Source: an uncultured Paraglaciecola sp. (lineage in GTDB: Bacteria > Pseudomonadota > Gammaproteobacteria > Enterobacterales > Alteromonadaceae). Taken from it: DNA of 34,589 nt. Shown in pieces: positions 8,960 to 18,248 of the stretch (positions are counted from its first letter, which is position 1; each line of letters starts with the position of its first letter). Under the pieces are notes generated by a model, which was given only the letters and a program-made list of their open reading frames with translations, was not told the origin of the DNA and did not search any database. The stretch lies in NCBI RefSeq assembly GCF_913058035.1, contig NZ_CAJXPA010000028.1, positions 1-34,589 of the forward strand. The letters run 5' to 3'. The position numbers and the translations under genes are program-made.

Positions 8960-9985
8960 TTAGTGACGCTCCATTAAAACAGCTTGAATCTTATTTTTTA
9001 TCTTGTCTGGGACCTGCATCTCGACATGTTGTATTGCTTCTTTGATAGCACACAAAAAAGCCTCAGACGAGGCATTACCGTGACTTTTCACAACAATTCC
9101 ACGCAATCCTATCAGACTAGCGCCATTATACTGGTCGGGGTTCATACGTAAATAAATGTTACGCAGCAAAGGTGTAGCAATTTTAGTCACTATTTTTGAT
9201 AACCAATTATGTTGTGATACGTTTTTAACTTCTGTGATAGCAAATTTCACCAAACCTTCCCACGATTTCAAAGCGATATTTCCTGTAAAACCATCTGTCA
9301 CTATCACATCTGCTTTTTCAGAAAAGATATCATTACCTTCAACAAAACCAATATAATTGATATTTTGAGAATCCATTAATAACTTAGCAGCAAGCTTAAT
9401 TTGGTCGTTACCTTTGATCTCTTCTGATCCTACATTTAGCAGTGCTACTTTCGGCTGTTTGATATTGGCAATTTGCTCAGCCAATACAGAGCCCATGACT
9501 GCATACTGAAACAACACTTCAGAGTCACAATTAATATTTGCACCTAAATCCAGAAAATACACTTTACCGTTGTTCATAGTCGGCACTAGTGAAATAAGTG
9601 CAGGACGGTCGATACCGGGCAGTGTCTTTAGAACATGATACGCCATGCTAAGTAAAGCACCGGTGTTACCGCTACTGACACAGCCGTCGGCTTGATTATT
9701 ATTGACTAAGTCGAGCATACGACGCATCGAAGAGTTTTTTTTGTGACGTAAAGCATGAGCCGGTGCCTCTGCCATTGATACGTTTTGTGGACAATCGGAT
9801 AAGGTAACTTTAGATTGAATATTAGAAGTTTGTTTACTTAGCCACTGAGACATTATTGTCAAAGGTCCGCAAAGTATTAAATGAAGATGTGGTGTTTGTT
9901 GAAGTGCTGACAATGCAGCAGATAAAATAATATGGGGGCCGTTATCGCCCCCCATGATATCTAACGCTAAGGTTAGACGACTCAA
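8960..9985 (-). CDS. plsX: Phosphate acyltransferase PlsX
   Basis: PlsX (341 residues) makes acyl-phosphate from acyl-ACP, linking fatty-acid synthesis to phosphatidic-acid synthesis. The N-terminal LALDIMGGDNGP, the central GCVSSGNTGAL and the later TDGFTGNIALK segments are family hallmarks. The start is a TTG at 9983-9985: upstream in frame there is a stop within 15 bases, and the next ATG is inside the conserved DIMGGD motif. There is only a weak ribosome-binding site. It lies 17 bases after rpmF, in the conserved rpmF-plsX-fabH order. Confidence 0.94.
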   Translation of the reverse strand: MSRLTLALDIMGGDNGPHIILSAALSALQQTPHLHLILCGPLTIMSQWLSKQTSNIQSKVTLSDCPQNVSMAEAPAHALRHKKNSSMRRMLDLVNNNQADGCVSSGNTGALLSMAYHVLKTLPGIDRPALISLVPTMNNGKVYFLDLGANINCDSEVLFQYAVMGSVLAEQIANIKQPKVALLNVGSEEIKGNDQIKLAAKLLMDSQNINYIGFVEGNDIFSEKADVIVTDGFTGNIALKSWEGLVKFAITEVKNVSQHNWLSKIVTKIATPLLRNIYLRMNPDQYNGASLIGLRGIVVKSHGNASSEAFLCAIKEAIQHVEMQVPDKIKNKIQAVLMERH

Positions 9986-10002
9986 AGTTCTGTCACTTTA
10001 TT

Positions 10003-10173
10003 TTAAAGAGATAAAACTTTTTTGCCTCTATAGTAGCCATCAGCAGTCACGTGATGACGAATATGTGTCTCACCTGACGTTGAATCTACAGACAAAGTCG
10101 CAGTACCAAGTGCATCGTGTGAACGACGCATGCCACGTCTTGAACGAGTCTTCTTACTCTTCTGTACAGCCAT
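10003..10173 (-). CDS. rpmF: 50S ribosomal protein L32
   Basis: This 56-residue basic protein starts [20 protein letters not shown], the signature of bacterial L32, and ends [11 protein letters not shown]. It contains no zinc-binding cysteines, so it belongs to the zinc-independent form, as in E. coli. A good ribosome-binding site (AGGAG) precedes the ATG at 10173. It sits between yceD and plsX, the conserved order that couples a ribosomal protein gene with lipid synthesis. A reading frame on the opposite strand over this gene is a shadow. Confidence 0.97.
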   Translation of the reverse strand: MAVQKSKKTRSRRGMRRSHDALGTATLSVDSTSGETHIRHHVTADGYYRGKKVLSL

Positions 10174-10183
10174 TACTTTACTC

Positions 10184-10711
10184 CTAGTCTCGCTTAAGTT
10201 CTTTCAAAACCGCGAACGGGTTTGGACGCTCATCGGCCGGTTCAATTTTTCCGAAACTCATTTTATCGCGCTTTTGCTTGCAATCCTTCTCTGCATGAAG
10301 AGCTACAATCGGCAATGATAAAATTAATTCGTCTTCAAGGGTCTGAAATAAATTGATTTCTCCTTGGTCATCGACCTCAACCGGTTCGTAAACATCCGGT
10401 AACTCCTCTTCAACTTCTTCTTTGGCACTCTGCACGGGGCTAAAAGAAAAATTAACATCCATTGGATGGTCAAAGATTTCATTACATCTCTCACAGATAA
10501 GTGATGTTGAACATGCCATATGACCTTGAAAAAAAGTAAGACCCTGCTCGTCTTTTGCAAACTTAATTTCAACATCTATTTCTTTGGCAATATCAGCAAC
10601 TGCACCAACTAACCTCGGCATTTCAGACGACAAAATAACTCCCCGATAATCGGAACGTATTGTGGCGTTTTTTACTGGGTCAACCAGTTTAGGTAGTTTC
10701 ACTCTCTGCAT
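10184..10711 (-). CDS. yceD: YceD (DUF177), 23S rRNA accumulation protein
   Basis: The 175-residue acidic protein has the N-terminal [13 protein letters not shown] shared with E. coli YceD, a central CERC pair within SLICERCNE near residue 78, the SFSPV segment, the [14 protein letters not shown] block, and the C-terminal [12 protein letters not shown]. YceD is linked to 23S rRNA accumulation and is almost always next to rpmF, as here (10 bases apart). No clear Shine-Dalgarno sequence precedes the ATG, and a promoter-like sequence lies almost on top of the start codon. Confidence 0.93.
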   Translation of the reverse strand: MQRVKLPKLVDPVKNATIRSDYRGVILSSEMPRLVGAVADIAKEIDVEIKFAKDEQGLTFFQGHMACSTSLICERCNEIFDHPMDVNFSFSPVQSAKEEVEEELPDVYEPVEVDDQGEINLFQTLEDELILSLPIVALHAEKDCKQKRDKMSFGKIEPADERPNPFAVLKELKRD

Positions 10712-10722
10712 AGCGCGCGCAT

Positions 10723-10749
10723 GTTATAGAAACAACTCCGCTTAGTCAA
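10723..10749 (-). promoter_or_regulatory. Candidate promoter for yceD-rpmF-plsX-fab
   Basis: On the minus strand TTGACT (10744-10749) and TATAAC (10723-10728) are close to the sigma-70 consensus but only 15 bases apart. A transcript from here would start near 10716, about five bases before the yceD ATG. It is therefore either a near-leaderless promoter or a chance match. Confidence 0.4.
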
Positions 10750-10827
10750 AGAAAATCATACTTAATGACACTAGGCCCTACATTTTATATGCTTTAATTA
10801 TTATTTGAGAATCAGAACAGATTATTT

Positions 10828-11442
10828 ATGAAAATCATTTTGGCTTCGAGTTCACCTTATCGACAATCAATTTTAAAAAAATTACATATTCCGTTTATTT
10901 GTGAGGCACCCAATATTGATGAATCACCAATTCTGGGCGAATCAATTTATGACCAAGTAGCGCGTCTTGCAAAATATAAAGCATTAGCCATCGCTGCAAA
11001 AAAAGCGCATGTTAATAGTTTTGTTATTGGCTCAGATCAATTGGCCAGTTTTAACGGTAATGTGTTAGGAAAGCCCGGAGACTTTGCTTCAGCAAAACAG
11101 CAACTATTGATGTTTAGTGGCCAAACTGTCAAATTTCACACAGGTTTATGCATAGTTCATAAAGCGACAGGCCAATTGCAGCAAATAGTCGAAACTTTTG
11201 ATGTGGTGTTTAAAACACTAACCATTGAGCAAATTTCAACTTACTTAAAAATTGAACAGCCTTATGACTGCGCTGGTAGTTTTAAATGTGAAGGTTTAGG
11301 CATTGCCCTGTTTAAGTCACTTAACGGCAATGACCCAAATACACTTATAGGTTTACCTTTGATTGCATTAATAGAACTATTTAAAAATATGTCTGTAGAC
11401 CTGTTTGAACATATGCAAATACAAAGTAATTCAGACGTGTAA
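10828..11442 (+). CDS. yceF: Maf-family nucleotide pyrophosphatase (YceF type)
   Basis: The 204-residue protein begins IILASSSPYRQSILKKL, the Maf nucleotide-binding loop. It continues with APNIDESP, VIGSDQLA and GKPGDFASAKQQL. The order and the SDQ variant of the core motif point to the YceF subgroup, which hydrolyses 7-methyl-GTP, rather than the YhdE (dTTP/UTP) subgroup. It is transcribed away from yceD, which is its usual neighbour. Its 3' end overlaps the convergent HAD gene by 12 bases. Confidence 0.92.
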   Translation: MKIILASSSPYRQSILKKLHIPFICEAPNIDESPILGESIYDQVARLAKYKALAIAAKKAHVNSFVIGSDQLASFNGNVLGKPGDFASAKQQLLMFSGQTVKFHTGLCIVHKATGQLQQIVETFDVVFKTLTIEQISTYLKIEQPYDCAGSFKCEGLGIALFKSLNGNDPNTLIGLPLIALIELFKNMSVDLFEHMQIQSNSDV

Positions 11443-12072
11443 CAATAATTCTTCCAATGAATGAATTACCGCAATAGGTGTGTGTTTTCGTAAACTATCT
11501 TCACTGTGGACGCCAAAGCTGACTCCAATCCGGTCCATATTTATGGCTTCAGCCATCGCCATATCATAAGTAGTATCACCAACCATTAAGACTTGGTCCG
11601 CTGTCAAATTCAATTCAGATAATAATTGCTGCAACATGTCAGGGGAAGGTTTGCTTTGTGCATCATCTGCGGTTCTTGAGGCACTAAAAAAGTGTTTTGT
11701 ATCTGAATGATGCCAATTGTGCTCTAAACCTTGACGACCTTTTCCAGTTGCAACTGCTAATATGTAGCCTCGTTGTTTTAGACTTTCAAGTAATTGTCTC
11801 GTACCGCTAAAAAGTGGGCTAATTAATTGTGTGTGCCCTTTAAAATGCTCTTTATAAGTGTGTACGAGATCACGTGCAGTTTTTTCGTCTTGAATATTGA
11901 ATAGTTGTTTTAAAGCAGGTAACAAGCTAATTCCAATTACATCTTTCGCTTGCTCAAAACTTGGAGTAGGCAAACCCAAATATTTGGCACTGTATTGCAT
12001 ACTTTCAACAATTTTATTTATTGAATCCATAAGTGTGCCATCCCAGTCAAATACAATTGCTTTATATTTCAC
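11431..12072 (-). CDS. HAD-superfamily phosphatase (phosphoglycolate phosphatase-like)
   Basis: The 213-residue protein has the four HAD motifs in order: DWDGTL near residue 9 (nucleophile and acid/base aspartates), ATGKGRQGL near 108, KPSPDML near 141 and VGDTTYDMAMA near 164. It has an alpha-helical C1 cap, as in subfamily IA. The substrate cannot be told from sequence. The start is GTG at 12070-12072, inside the end of rluC (11-base overlap), so it is coupled to that pseudouridine synthase gene. A HAD hydrolase after rluC is also seen in pseudomonads; E. coli lacks it at this place. Confidence 0.85.
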   Translation of the reverse strand: MKYKAIVFDWDGTLMDSINKIVESMQYSAKYLGLPTPSFEQAKDVIGISLLPALKQLFNIQDEKTARDLVHTYKEHFKGHTQLISPLFSGTRQLLESLKQRGYILAVATGKGRQGLEHNWHHSDTKHFFSASRTADDAQSKPSPDMLQQLLSELNLTADQVLMVGDTTYDMAMAEAINMDRIGVSFGVHSEDSLRKHTPIAVIHSLEELLLHV

Positions 12073-13015
12073 TTCTCAACCTTTTAAGTACAGCGATCAA
12101 ACTTGGTTCCAGTGGTGCTTTATAATTCACGCGCTCATCCGTATTAGGATGAATAAATGCCAATGAGTGAGCATGGAGAAATAATCGTTTAAGGCCAATC
12201 TTTTGCGTCCTTTGATCGAAATCTTTATCGCCATACCTATTGTCGGCTGCAATAGGATGACCAGCATGTAAGCAGTGCACACGAATTTGATGTGTACGAC
12301 CAGTAATAGGGGATGCTTCGACCAATGTGGCTTGGTTAAATGATTCCAAAATACGATAACGTGTTTCAGATGGTTTACCTTCATCATTAACCAATACTAT
12401 TCGTTCGCCTGATTTTAAAGTGTTCTTTAAAAGAGACGCTTTAACTTTAAAGCGGTTAGCAGGCCATTCTCCGGCAACCAATGCTTGATAACGCTTATCT
12501 ACTTTTCTGTCTCTTAGTTGTTCATGTAAATTTTTTAAAGCAGAACGCTTCTTGGCTATTAATAAGCATCCTGAAGTGTCTCGGTCTAATCTATGTACTA
12601 ATTCTAAAAACTTTTGCTGCGGACGAAGTGCCCTGAGCGCTTCAATCACACCAAAACTTAAACCACTACCACCATGCACCGCTGTGCCTGAGGGTTTATT
12701 CAACACAATCAGACAGTCATCTTCATAAAGAATATGATTTTCTAGACTCGACACTTTATTCAGCTTTGTTGAAGGTAAGTCGGTGGGTTCGGATACTCGT
12801 ACAGGCGGGATCCGCAACTCGTCGTTGGCTTGTAATTTGTATTCAGGCTTAACCCGTTTTTTGTTAACTCGTACTTCGCCCTTGCGTAAAATGCGATAAA
12901 TAAGGCTTTTAGGCACTCCCTTTAAGAAAGTGCGTAAATAATTATCTATTCTTTGCCCTTCAAGGTCAGGATCGATAGTAACAAATTGAACTTTTTGAAA
13001 TAATAGGTCTGTCAT
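12062..13015 (-). CDS. rluC: 23S rRNA pseudouridine(955/2504/2580) synthase
   Basis: RluC (317 residues) has an N-terminal S4 RNA-binding domain (about residues 17-75, with the RILRKGEVRVNKKR core) and a RluA-type catalytic domain. The catalytic aspartate is D144 in HRLDRDTSG; RTHQIRVH near residue 240 is the other family motif. In E. coli the enzyme modifies three uridines of 23S rRNA. It is divergent from rne, as in E. coli, across a 596-base gap. A -10-like TACAAT lies only 9 bases before the ATG, with no obvious Shine-Dalgarno sequence. Confidence 0.95.
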   Translation of the reverse strand: MTDLLFQKVQFVTIDPDLEGQRIDNYLRTFLKGVPKSLIYRILRKGEVRVNKKRVKPEYKLQANDELRIPPVRVSEPTDLPSTKLNKVSSLENHILYEDDCLIVLNKPSGTAVHGGSGLSFGVIEALRALRPQQKFLELVHRLDRDTSGCLLIAKKRSALKNLHEQLRDRKVDKRYQALVAGEWPANRFKVKASLLKNTLKSGERIVLVNDEGKPSETRYRILESFNQATLVEASPITGRTHQIRVHCLHAGHPIAADNRYGDKDFDQRTQKIGLKRLFLHAHSLAFIHPNTDERVNYKAPLEPSLIAVLKRLRSEI

Positions 13016-13024
13016 ATTCTGTCT

Positions 13025-13030
13025 ATTGTA
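13025..13030 (-). promoter_or_regulatory. Possible -10 element of rluC
   Basis: TACAAT on the minus strand matches the -10 consensus at five of six positions. The best -35 (TGGACA) is 19 bases away. Transcription would begin within about three bases of the rluC start codon, so this would give a leaderless or near-leaderless message. Confidence 0.3.
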
Positions 13031-13068
13031 ACCGAATTATTATGGTAAATGTCCAGTATTTTAATGTC

Positions 13069-13098
13069 TTGCCAGTGTCAGTGCTTTAATGTGATAAT
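13069..13098 (+). promoter_or_regulatory. Candidate rne promoter
   Basis: TTGCCA (13069-13074) and GATAAT (13093-13098) are 18 bases apart, and the -10 is preceded by TGT, giving an extended -10. Transcription would start near 13105 and give a leader of about 505 bases. A 6-bp inverted repeat (13110-13115 with 13121-13126) lies at the predicted start. Confidence 0.45.
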
Positions 13099-13223
13099 GT
13101 TCGAGTTGTAACATGTAATTCATGTTCAAAACAAATAGATGGATTAATCAGTTCTGTATGCAAATACGACCAATTTGTCGTGAAGCGTTTTTCTTATAGC
13201 GTAACTTGCAAGCATAATACGGC

Positions 13224-13263
13224 TAATCAACTACGAAGCGAGTAACTTTTCGTAGGTTGATTA
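13224..13263 (+). promoter_or_regulatory. Hairpin in the rne leader
   Basis: The arms TAATCAACTACGAA (13224-13237) and TTCGTAGGTTGATTA (13249-13263) pair over 14 base pairs with one bulged base and an 11-base loop. There is no T-run on either side, so it is not an intrinsic terminator. It is the best candidate for the RNase E-sensing hairpin of the leader, by analogy with E. coli hp2; that role is inferred. Confidence 0.55.
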
Positions 13264-13455
13264 AACAGAACCCTTACATCAGCGATACAATTAACCTATT
13301 GATCGCCATTGATGTAGAGAATACAAAAGAATTGACAAGATATTTGAATAATGAATTAGCCAGACAAGCATTTGTTTTCGAATAACACTAAGTTTTATAT
13401 AACAAATCAGTAAGCTAAACATTCCGCCTGTTTAGCGCCTACTAAACATAGGTAA

Positions 13456-13501
13456 AAGTGTTTACAAGCAATGCATTAAAAAATTAATGATCATTACACT
13501 T
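13456..13501 (+). promoter_or_regulatory. Second stem-loop in the rne leader
   Basis: AAGTGT (13456-13461) pairs with ACACTT (13496-13501), enclosing AATG-c-ATTA (13470-13478) paired with TAAT-gat-CATT (13485-13495). One side has an eight-base bulge. The structure ends 110 bases before the start codon and is A/T-rich, so single-stranded loops would be suitable RNase E targets. Confidence 0.35.
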
Positions 13502-13611
13502 CGGCGCAAAACTTAACCCTAGAATACAGCCGTGAGGTTGCATTAAATAGTTGTCTAATTACTGCGTAGTTCTTTACTTGTGGTGATCGGTACTTTACCG
13601 AGCTAACAAGA

Positions 13612-16602
13612 ATGAAAAGAATGTTAATCAATGCCACTCAGCAAGAAGAATTGCGGGTAGCACTTGTAGATGGTCAAAAACTTTACGATTTGGACATAGA
13701 AAGCCCAGGTCACGAACAGAAAAAAGCAAATATTTACAAAGGAACAATAACCCGCGTAGAGCCCAGTTTAGAAGCTGCATTTGTTGATTATGGCGCAGAC
13801 CGTCATGGTTTCCTTCCTCTAAAAGAAATTGCCAGGACTTACTTCCCACAAGGTTATAGATTTGAAGGTCGCCCCAACATCAAAGAGGTGATCAAAGAAG
13901 GCCAAGAAGTAATTGTTCAAATTGATAAAGAAGAGCGTGGCCAGAAAGGCGCAGCGTTAACCACCTTTATCAGTCTAGCTGGTAGCTACCTAGTATTAAT
14001 GCCAAATAATCCTCGTGCTGGCGGAATATCTCGTCGCATAGAAGGTGATGAGCGAACAGAATTGAAAGCTGCGTTGAGTGGCTTAGACCTTCCAGATGGT
14101 ATGGGATTAATTGTCAGAACAGCTGGCGTAGGCAAGACATCTGAAGAACTAGCATATGATTTGGACTATCTTGTATCAGGTTGGGGTCGCATTAAAGCAA
14201 TGGCCGACTCTCGCTCTGCTCCCTTTCTTATTCACCAAGAAAGTGACGTAGTCGTTCGAGCTATTCGCGATTATTTAAGACGAGATATTGGTGAAATTCT
14301 TATAGATGATAACAGCGTGCATGAAAGAGCCTTAAAACACGTTGAACAAATGCGTCCAGACTACGCTAACCGCGTAAAACTCTATAAAGGTGATGTGCCT
14401 TTGTTTAGTCATTACCAAATTGAGAGCCAAATTGAATCGGCTTTCCAACGTGAGGTTAGACTTCCTTCAGGAGGCTCGATAGTTATTGACCCTACTGAAG
14501 CATTGATTTCAATCGATATTAACTCTGCTCGTGCAACTAAAGGTAGTGATATTGAAGAGACAGCATTTAATACTAATCTTGAAGCGGCAGACGAAATTGC
14601 TCGGCAACTACGTTTACGTGATGCAGGCGGTTTAGTCGTCATCGATTTTATTGATATGACGCCAGTACGCCATCAACGCGAAGTTGAAAACCGTATGAAA
14701 GACGCGGTTCGTGGTGACAGGGCAAGGGTACAACTTGGACGTATTTCACGCTTTGGTTTACTTGAAATGTCACGCCAACGTTTACGCCCATCATTAGGTG
14801 ATTCTGCTAATAATGTATGCCCAAGATGCAGTGGCCACGGAACCGTTCGTGGGACAGAGTCATTAGCATTGTCTGTACTTCGTATCATGGAAGAAGAGAG
14901 CATTAAAGATAATACAGGGCAAATTGAAGCTCAGTTACCGGTTAATGTTGCCACTTATCTATTAAACGAAAAACGTAATTCAGTGCGAAGTGTTGAAAAG
15001 CGACACAGTGTTCAGTTAGTCATTATTCCTAATCCAAAAATGGAAACGCCACAATATAGTGTTGCCCGCAGACGCCCAGATGATGCCGTTCAGGAAATGA
15101 GTTACAACTTGCCATTAATTGAGCAAGCGGAAAACATTACTGATAAAACTGTTTCACCTGCTATGGCGAAAGAACAGCCTGCATTGCAGAGTCTTATTGC
15201 TCCGGAACAGAAAAAACCATTGCCAATCGTAGCACCAGATAAATCAGAAAGTTTATTGTATAAAGCGAGTAAATGGATTTCTGGCTTGTTTAAAGTAGAA
15301 GAAAAAGCAGTGCCTAAGAAAACGACTCATACTCGTAACGAAGGTACTAATCAGCGTCGAAATAAAAATACACGTCCTGATAGAAACAAGCGTAATAACA
15401 AAAACTTTGAACGCAAAGAAAACGTTGACCGCAAAGATAATACTGAGCAGCCAACTAATCGTAACGAGCGCCCAGATAAAAACGAGCGCTCTGAACGCAA
15501 ACCAAGAAATGATAATCGCAAGCCACGTCGTGATGACAAACCGTTAGAAGCGACTCAAGACGCAACTATGGTTGCTAAGAGTCAGTCCCCTTCCCCGGCT
15601 CCCGTTCCGGCACCTGCGAAGAAAAAAGAACCGGTCGCAGAACGCAGGAAACGTCGTGACACCAGACGTAGTGTAAGAGTTGTGGCAGAGAATGACGATC
15701 AAAACAAGATTGTCGCCGACGTTCCAGAAACTCAAACAGCGATTGCTGAACAACCCGATTCTGTGGTTGTAGAAGCAAATGTCGTTGATACAAGTAACGA
15801 AGAGAAAGTTGTCGATAATGCTACGGTTGACAGTTTATCGGATACAACAACTAAAGCAGATAAGGAACAAAAAGAAATCGAGCCGCAAGAGGTAGACGTC
15901 ACAGTAGAATCAGTTACTGAAACGACAGATACACAAGCCGTTAGTGAAACGAGTAAAGAAGAAGAGTCAACACCTCGAACTCGCAGTCGTCGTTCTCCTA
16001 GGCACATTAGAGCAGCAGGTCAAAAACGTCGCAAAGAAGGTGACGAAAAAGACGATGTTGTTAAACCAGATGTGGCCGAAGTAACTCAAGACGAGCTTCA
16101 GTTTGATGAGCCTGTTGTCTTACCTCAAGCCGAGAAAAAGTCTGAAGCTATCGTTGCTGAAGACAAACCAAAACAAAATGTTGTGGAATTAATAGCTGAA
16201 CCTGATCAGGTTACTAATATACCTGAACTGAAAGCATCTCCTGAAGCAGAAGCATCACCAGCCAGTAAAGAGGAAGTTGAAGTTGAAGTTGAAGTTGAAG
16301 TTTCTGCAGGTGAACCCGAAAAAGAAGATATCTCTAAGTCAGTCAAAAAAGTACCTACTAAGAAAACACCTAAAAAGGCAACATCTTTGAAAGTTGAGCC
16401 TAAGCCAGCCAAAAAGCAATCAGTGTCTGCCCCAATGGCACGGCCTATGTCTATTGATGAAGCATTTGTAGATGTTAAAATTGGTTCCCTTGACGACTCT
16501 GCTAGACCGGAAGTTAAACGCTCTAGTAAATCAGCAATATTTTCAAGTTCATCGAATGCGGTTACCGCACCAGCCACTCGCCCTGGTTCACAAAGCGAGT
16601 AA
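13612..16602 (+). CDS. rne: Ribonuclease E
   Basis: RNase E (996 residues) is the essential endonuclease of mRNA turnover and rRNA/tRNA processing and the scaffold of the degradosome. The catalytic half (1 to about 525) has the S1 domain (about 35-125), the DNase I-like domain with the metal-binding aspartates in SIDINSAR and VVIDFIDM, and the zinc-link CPRC (C403, C406) that holds the tetramer. After about residue 530 the protein is low-complexity. [15 protein letters not shown] (about 547-561) looks like the amphipathic membrane-binding helix. An Arg/Asn/Lys-rich RNA-binding stretch (about 575-645) and acidic and KxxKK-rich segments follow. A GAAGTT repeat encodes [10 protein letters not shown] near residue 890. 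The start [20 protein letters not shown] is conserved. Confidence 0.97.
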   Translation: MKRMLINATQQEELRVALVDGQKLYDLDIESPGHEQKKANIYKGTITRVEPSLEAAFVDYGADRHGFLPLKEIARTYFPQGYRFEGRPNIKEVIKEGQEVIVQIDKEERGQKGAALTTFISLAGSYLVLMPNNPRAGGISRRIEGDERTELKAALSGLDLPDGMGLIVRTAGVGKTSEELAYDLDYLVSGWGRIKAMADSRSAPFLIHQESDVVVRAIRDYLRRDIGEILIDDNSVHERALKHVEQMRPDYANRVKLYKGDVPLFSHYQIESQIESAFQREVRLPSGGSIVIDPTEALISIDINSARATKGSDIEETAFNTNLEAADEIARQLRLRDAGGLVVIDFIDMTPVRHQREVENRMKDAVRGDRARVQLGRISRFGLLEMSRQRLRPSLGDSANNVCPRCSGHGTVRGTESLALSVLRIMEEESIKDNTGQIEAQLPVNVATYLLNEKRNSVRSVEKRHSVQLVIIPNPKMETPQYSVARRRPDDAVQEMSYNLPLIEQAENITDKTVSPAMAKEQPALQSLIAPEQKKPLPIVAPDKSESLLYKASKWISGLFKVEEKAVPKKTTHTRNEGTNQRRNKNTRPDRNKRNNKNFERKENVDRKDNTEQPTNRNERPDKNERSERKPRNDNRKPRRDDKPLEATQDATMVAKSQSPSPAPVPAPAKKKEPVAERRKRRDTRRSVRVVAENDDQNKIVADVPETQTAIAEQPDSVVVEANVVDTSNEEKVVDNATVDSLSDTTTKADKEQKEIEPQEVDVTVESVTETTDTQAVSETSKEEESTPRTRSRRSPRHIRAAGQKRRKEGDEKDDVVKPDVAEVTQDELQFDEPVVLPQAEKKSEAIVAEDKPKQNVVELIAEPDQVTNIPELKASPEAEASPASKEEVEVEVEVEVSAGEPEKEDISKSVKKVPTKKTPKKATSLKVEPKPAKKQSVSAPMARPMSIDEAFVDVKIGSLDDSARPEVKRSSKSAIFSSSSNAVTAPATRPGSQSE
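16273..16302 (+). repeat. Five tandem GAAGTT hexamers inside rne
   Basis: Five exact copies of GAAGTT encode five Glu-Val pairs in the disordered C-terminal half of RNase E. Copy-number changes would keep the frame, so this is a candidate for length variation between strains. Confidence 0.9.
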
Positions 16603-16622
16603 AAATAATACTTGATATGTTA

Positions 16623-16660
16623 AAAAATGCCGCAAAACAGCACTGTGTTGCGGCATTTTT
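16623..16660 (+). terminator. Intrinsic terminator of rne
   Basis: AAAAATGCCGCAA and TTGCGGCATTTTT form a perfect 13-bp stem, continued inward by ACAG/CTGT with a tiny loop. The T-run closes the stem 58 bases after the rne stop. It separates rne from rhlE. Confidence 0.92.
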
Positions 16661-16661
16661 A

Positions 16662-16692
16662 TTGACAGTGTAAGTGCTATTGTTCGTATATT
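16662..16692 (+). promoter_or_regulatory. Candidate rhlE promoter
   Basis: A consensus TTGACA (16662-16667) starts right after the rne terminator, with TATATT at 16687-16692. The 19-base spacer is longer than ideal. A start near 16700 would give a leader of about 100 bases. Confidence 0.35.
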
Positions 16693-16802
16693 ACTGTATC
16701 CTCCCGCGACTATTTTTAGCTGTTTAAAAATCAGGCTATACTCAGAAAATGTCTTAGACTTGAACTGATGTATAAGCTAATCACCTTATTTGAGAATTAT
16801 CT

Positions 16803-18116
16803 ATGAGTTTTGCCGACCTAGGCCTTTCACCAAAAATTTTATCCGCTGTAGCCAGTAAAGGGTACACCACCCCTTCACCCATTCAGGCTAAAGCTATACC
16901 AGCAGTATTAAACGGCAGTGACGTCATGGCTGCTGCGCAAACAGGTACAGGTAAAACAGCTGGTTTCACCCTACCCATATTACATTTACTTAGCCAAGGA
17001 CAATCAGCTAGACCAAACCAAGCTAGGGCATTGATACTCACTCCCACCAGAGAATTGGCGGCGCAAATAGCAGAAAGTGTTCAAACTTATGGTAAAGACT
17101 TACCGTTAAAGTCAGCCGTGGTATTTGGCGGTGTGGGCATCAATCCACAAATGCTGAAATTACGTAAAGGTGTAGATATACTAGTAGCCACTCCAGGCCG
17201 TCTTCTTGATTTATACAATCAAAATGCAGTTAAGTTTAGTGAGTTAGAAATACTTGTTATGGACGAAGCCGACCGTATGCTGGACATGGGCTTTATCCAC
17301 GACATTAAAAAAATAATAAAATTGTTACCCCAAAAACGTCAAAACTTGATGTTTTCTGCTACTTTTTCAGATGATATTCGGAAACTAGCCAAAGGGTTAG
17401 TGAACAATCCAGTCGAAATATCTGTTTCACCTGCTAATACAACGGTCGACTTAGTTGAACAATGGGTGTATCCAGTAGATAAAAGTAAAAAATCCCAACT
17501 GCTTACGCACTTAATTAAAGACAATGACTGGCAACAGGTGTTGGTATTCAGTAGAACCAAACATGGAGCTAACCGCATTGCCAAACAGTTAGAGGCACAT
17601 GGTATTAGCTCAGCAGCCATTCATGGCAACAAGAGCCAAGGTGCTCGCACCAAGGCTCTTGCAGACTTTAAACAAGGTAAAGTAAAAGCCTTAATAGCGA
17701 CTGATATAGCTGCTCGAGGTTTGGATATTGATCAATTACCGCAAGTAGTCAATTTTGATTTACCTAATATACCCGAAGATTATGTGCATAGGATTGGACG
17801 AACGGGTCGCGCTGGTGCTACAGGTCAAGCTATATCCATGGTGACACAAGACGAATTCAAAGAATTAGTCGACATCGAAATATTAATCAAACAACTGATT
17901 CAACGAAAAGTGACTGAAGGATTTGAGCCCACTCAGCCTCTACCTGAATCGAAAATTGGTCAACGACCCATTAAAGCAAAAAAGCCAAAACAAGCTCAAT
18001 CTGGTCACAGAGATGGTCAACGTTCCGGACGTAATTCATCTGGTGGTCAGCCGCCTAAAAGTAATCAATCACGGAATAGAAATAGTCAATCAAGAGGAAA
18101 TTCTGGTAACCGTTAG
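16803..18116 (+). CDS. rhlE: DEAD-box RNA helicase, RhlE type
   Basis: The 437-residue protein has all DEAD-box motifs: the Q motif (SPIQAKAIP), AAQTGTGKT at 44-52, [19 protein letters not shown] near 154, SAT near 186, then ARGLDI and [10 protein letters not shown] in the second RecA domain. The short N-terminus [12 protein letters not shown] and the basic Gln/Ser/Asn/Arg-rich tail (about 375-437) are typical of RhlE rather than RhlB or DeaD. RhlE proteins unwind rRNA and mRNA structures, help ribosome assembly, and can join RNase E. The gene follows rne but has its own transcription unit. Confidence 0.92.
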   Translation: MSFADLGLSPKILSAVASKGYTTPSPIQAKAIPAVLNGSDVMAAAQTGTGKTAGFTLPILHLLSQGQSARPNQARALILTPTRELAAQIAESVQTYGKDLPLKSAVVFGGVGINPQMLKLRKGVDILVATPGRLLDLYNQNAVKFSELEILVMDEADRMLDMGFIHDIKKIIKLLPQKRQNLMFSATFSDDIRKLAKGLVNNPVEISVSPANTTVDLVEQWVYPVDKSKKSQLLTHLIKDNDWQQVLVFSRTKHGANRIAKQLEAHGISSAAIHGNKSQGARTKALADFKQGKVKALIATDIAARGLDIDQLPQVVNFDLPNIPEDYVHRIGRTGRAGATGQAISMVTQDEFKELVDIEILIKQLIQRKVTEGFEPTQPLPESKIGQRPIKAKKPKQAQSGHRDGQRSGRNSSGGQPPKSNQSRNRNSQSRGNSGNR

Positions 18117-18204
18117 TAAATCGCCACTCAATAAAATATTGGCTTAAAGCTCAGTTGATGTTTTGTTGTGTTGTTTTTTTGTTTAGCATCGGTCATTAGA
18201 ATAT

Positions 18205-18236
18205 TGAAAGTGCAGGTTTAACTACTTGCACTTTCA
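18205..18236. terminator. Inverted repeat between convergent rhlE and yaiI
   Basis: TGAAAGTGCA (18205-18214) and TGCACTTTCA (18227-18236) form a perfect 10-bp stem around a 12-base loop. It lies in the 132-base gap between two converging genes, so it probably marks the 3' ends of both. Neither strand has a T-run directly after the stem; + strand T-runs lie upstream at about 18161-18182. Confidence 0.5.
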
Positions 18237-18248
18237 CCACCACAGGTT

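Larger units (their letters stand above)
13016..13611. other. 596-base rluC/rne intergenic region, long rne leader
   Basis: No gene is seen here. The stretch holds the divergent promoters of rluC and rne and, most likely, a long rne 5' untranslated region. In E. coli the rne leader is about 360 bases and lets RNase E degrade its own mRNA through conserved hairpins. Two strong inverted repeats and a 12-base perfect palindrome (13485-13496) lie in this gap and are listed separately. Confidence 0.7.

Noticed and set aside
10130..10318. Plus-strand reading frame across rpmF and the end of yceD
   Set aside because: It is a shadow of two well-supported minus-strand genes.
13332..13360. A perfect TTGACA at 13332 as an rne promoter
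   Set aside because: No acceptable -10 is found at 15-19 bases; kept only as a note. The pair at 13069-13098 is better.
15351..16577. Several long minus-strand frames opposite the 3' half of rne
   Set aside because: They arise from the low-complexity codon use of the RNase E scaffold (serine/arginine-rich or threonine/serine-rich mirror translations), with no start signals.
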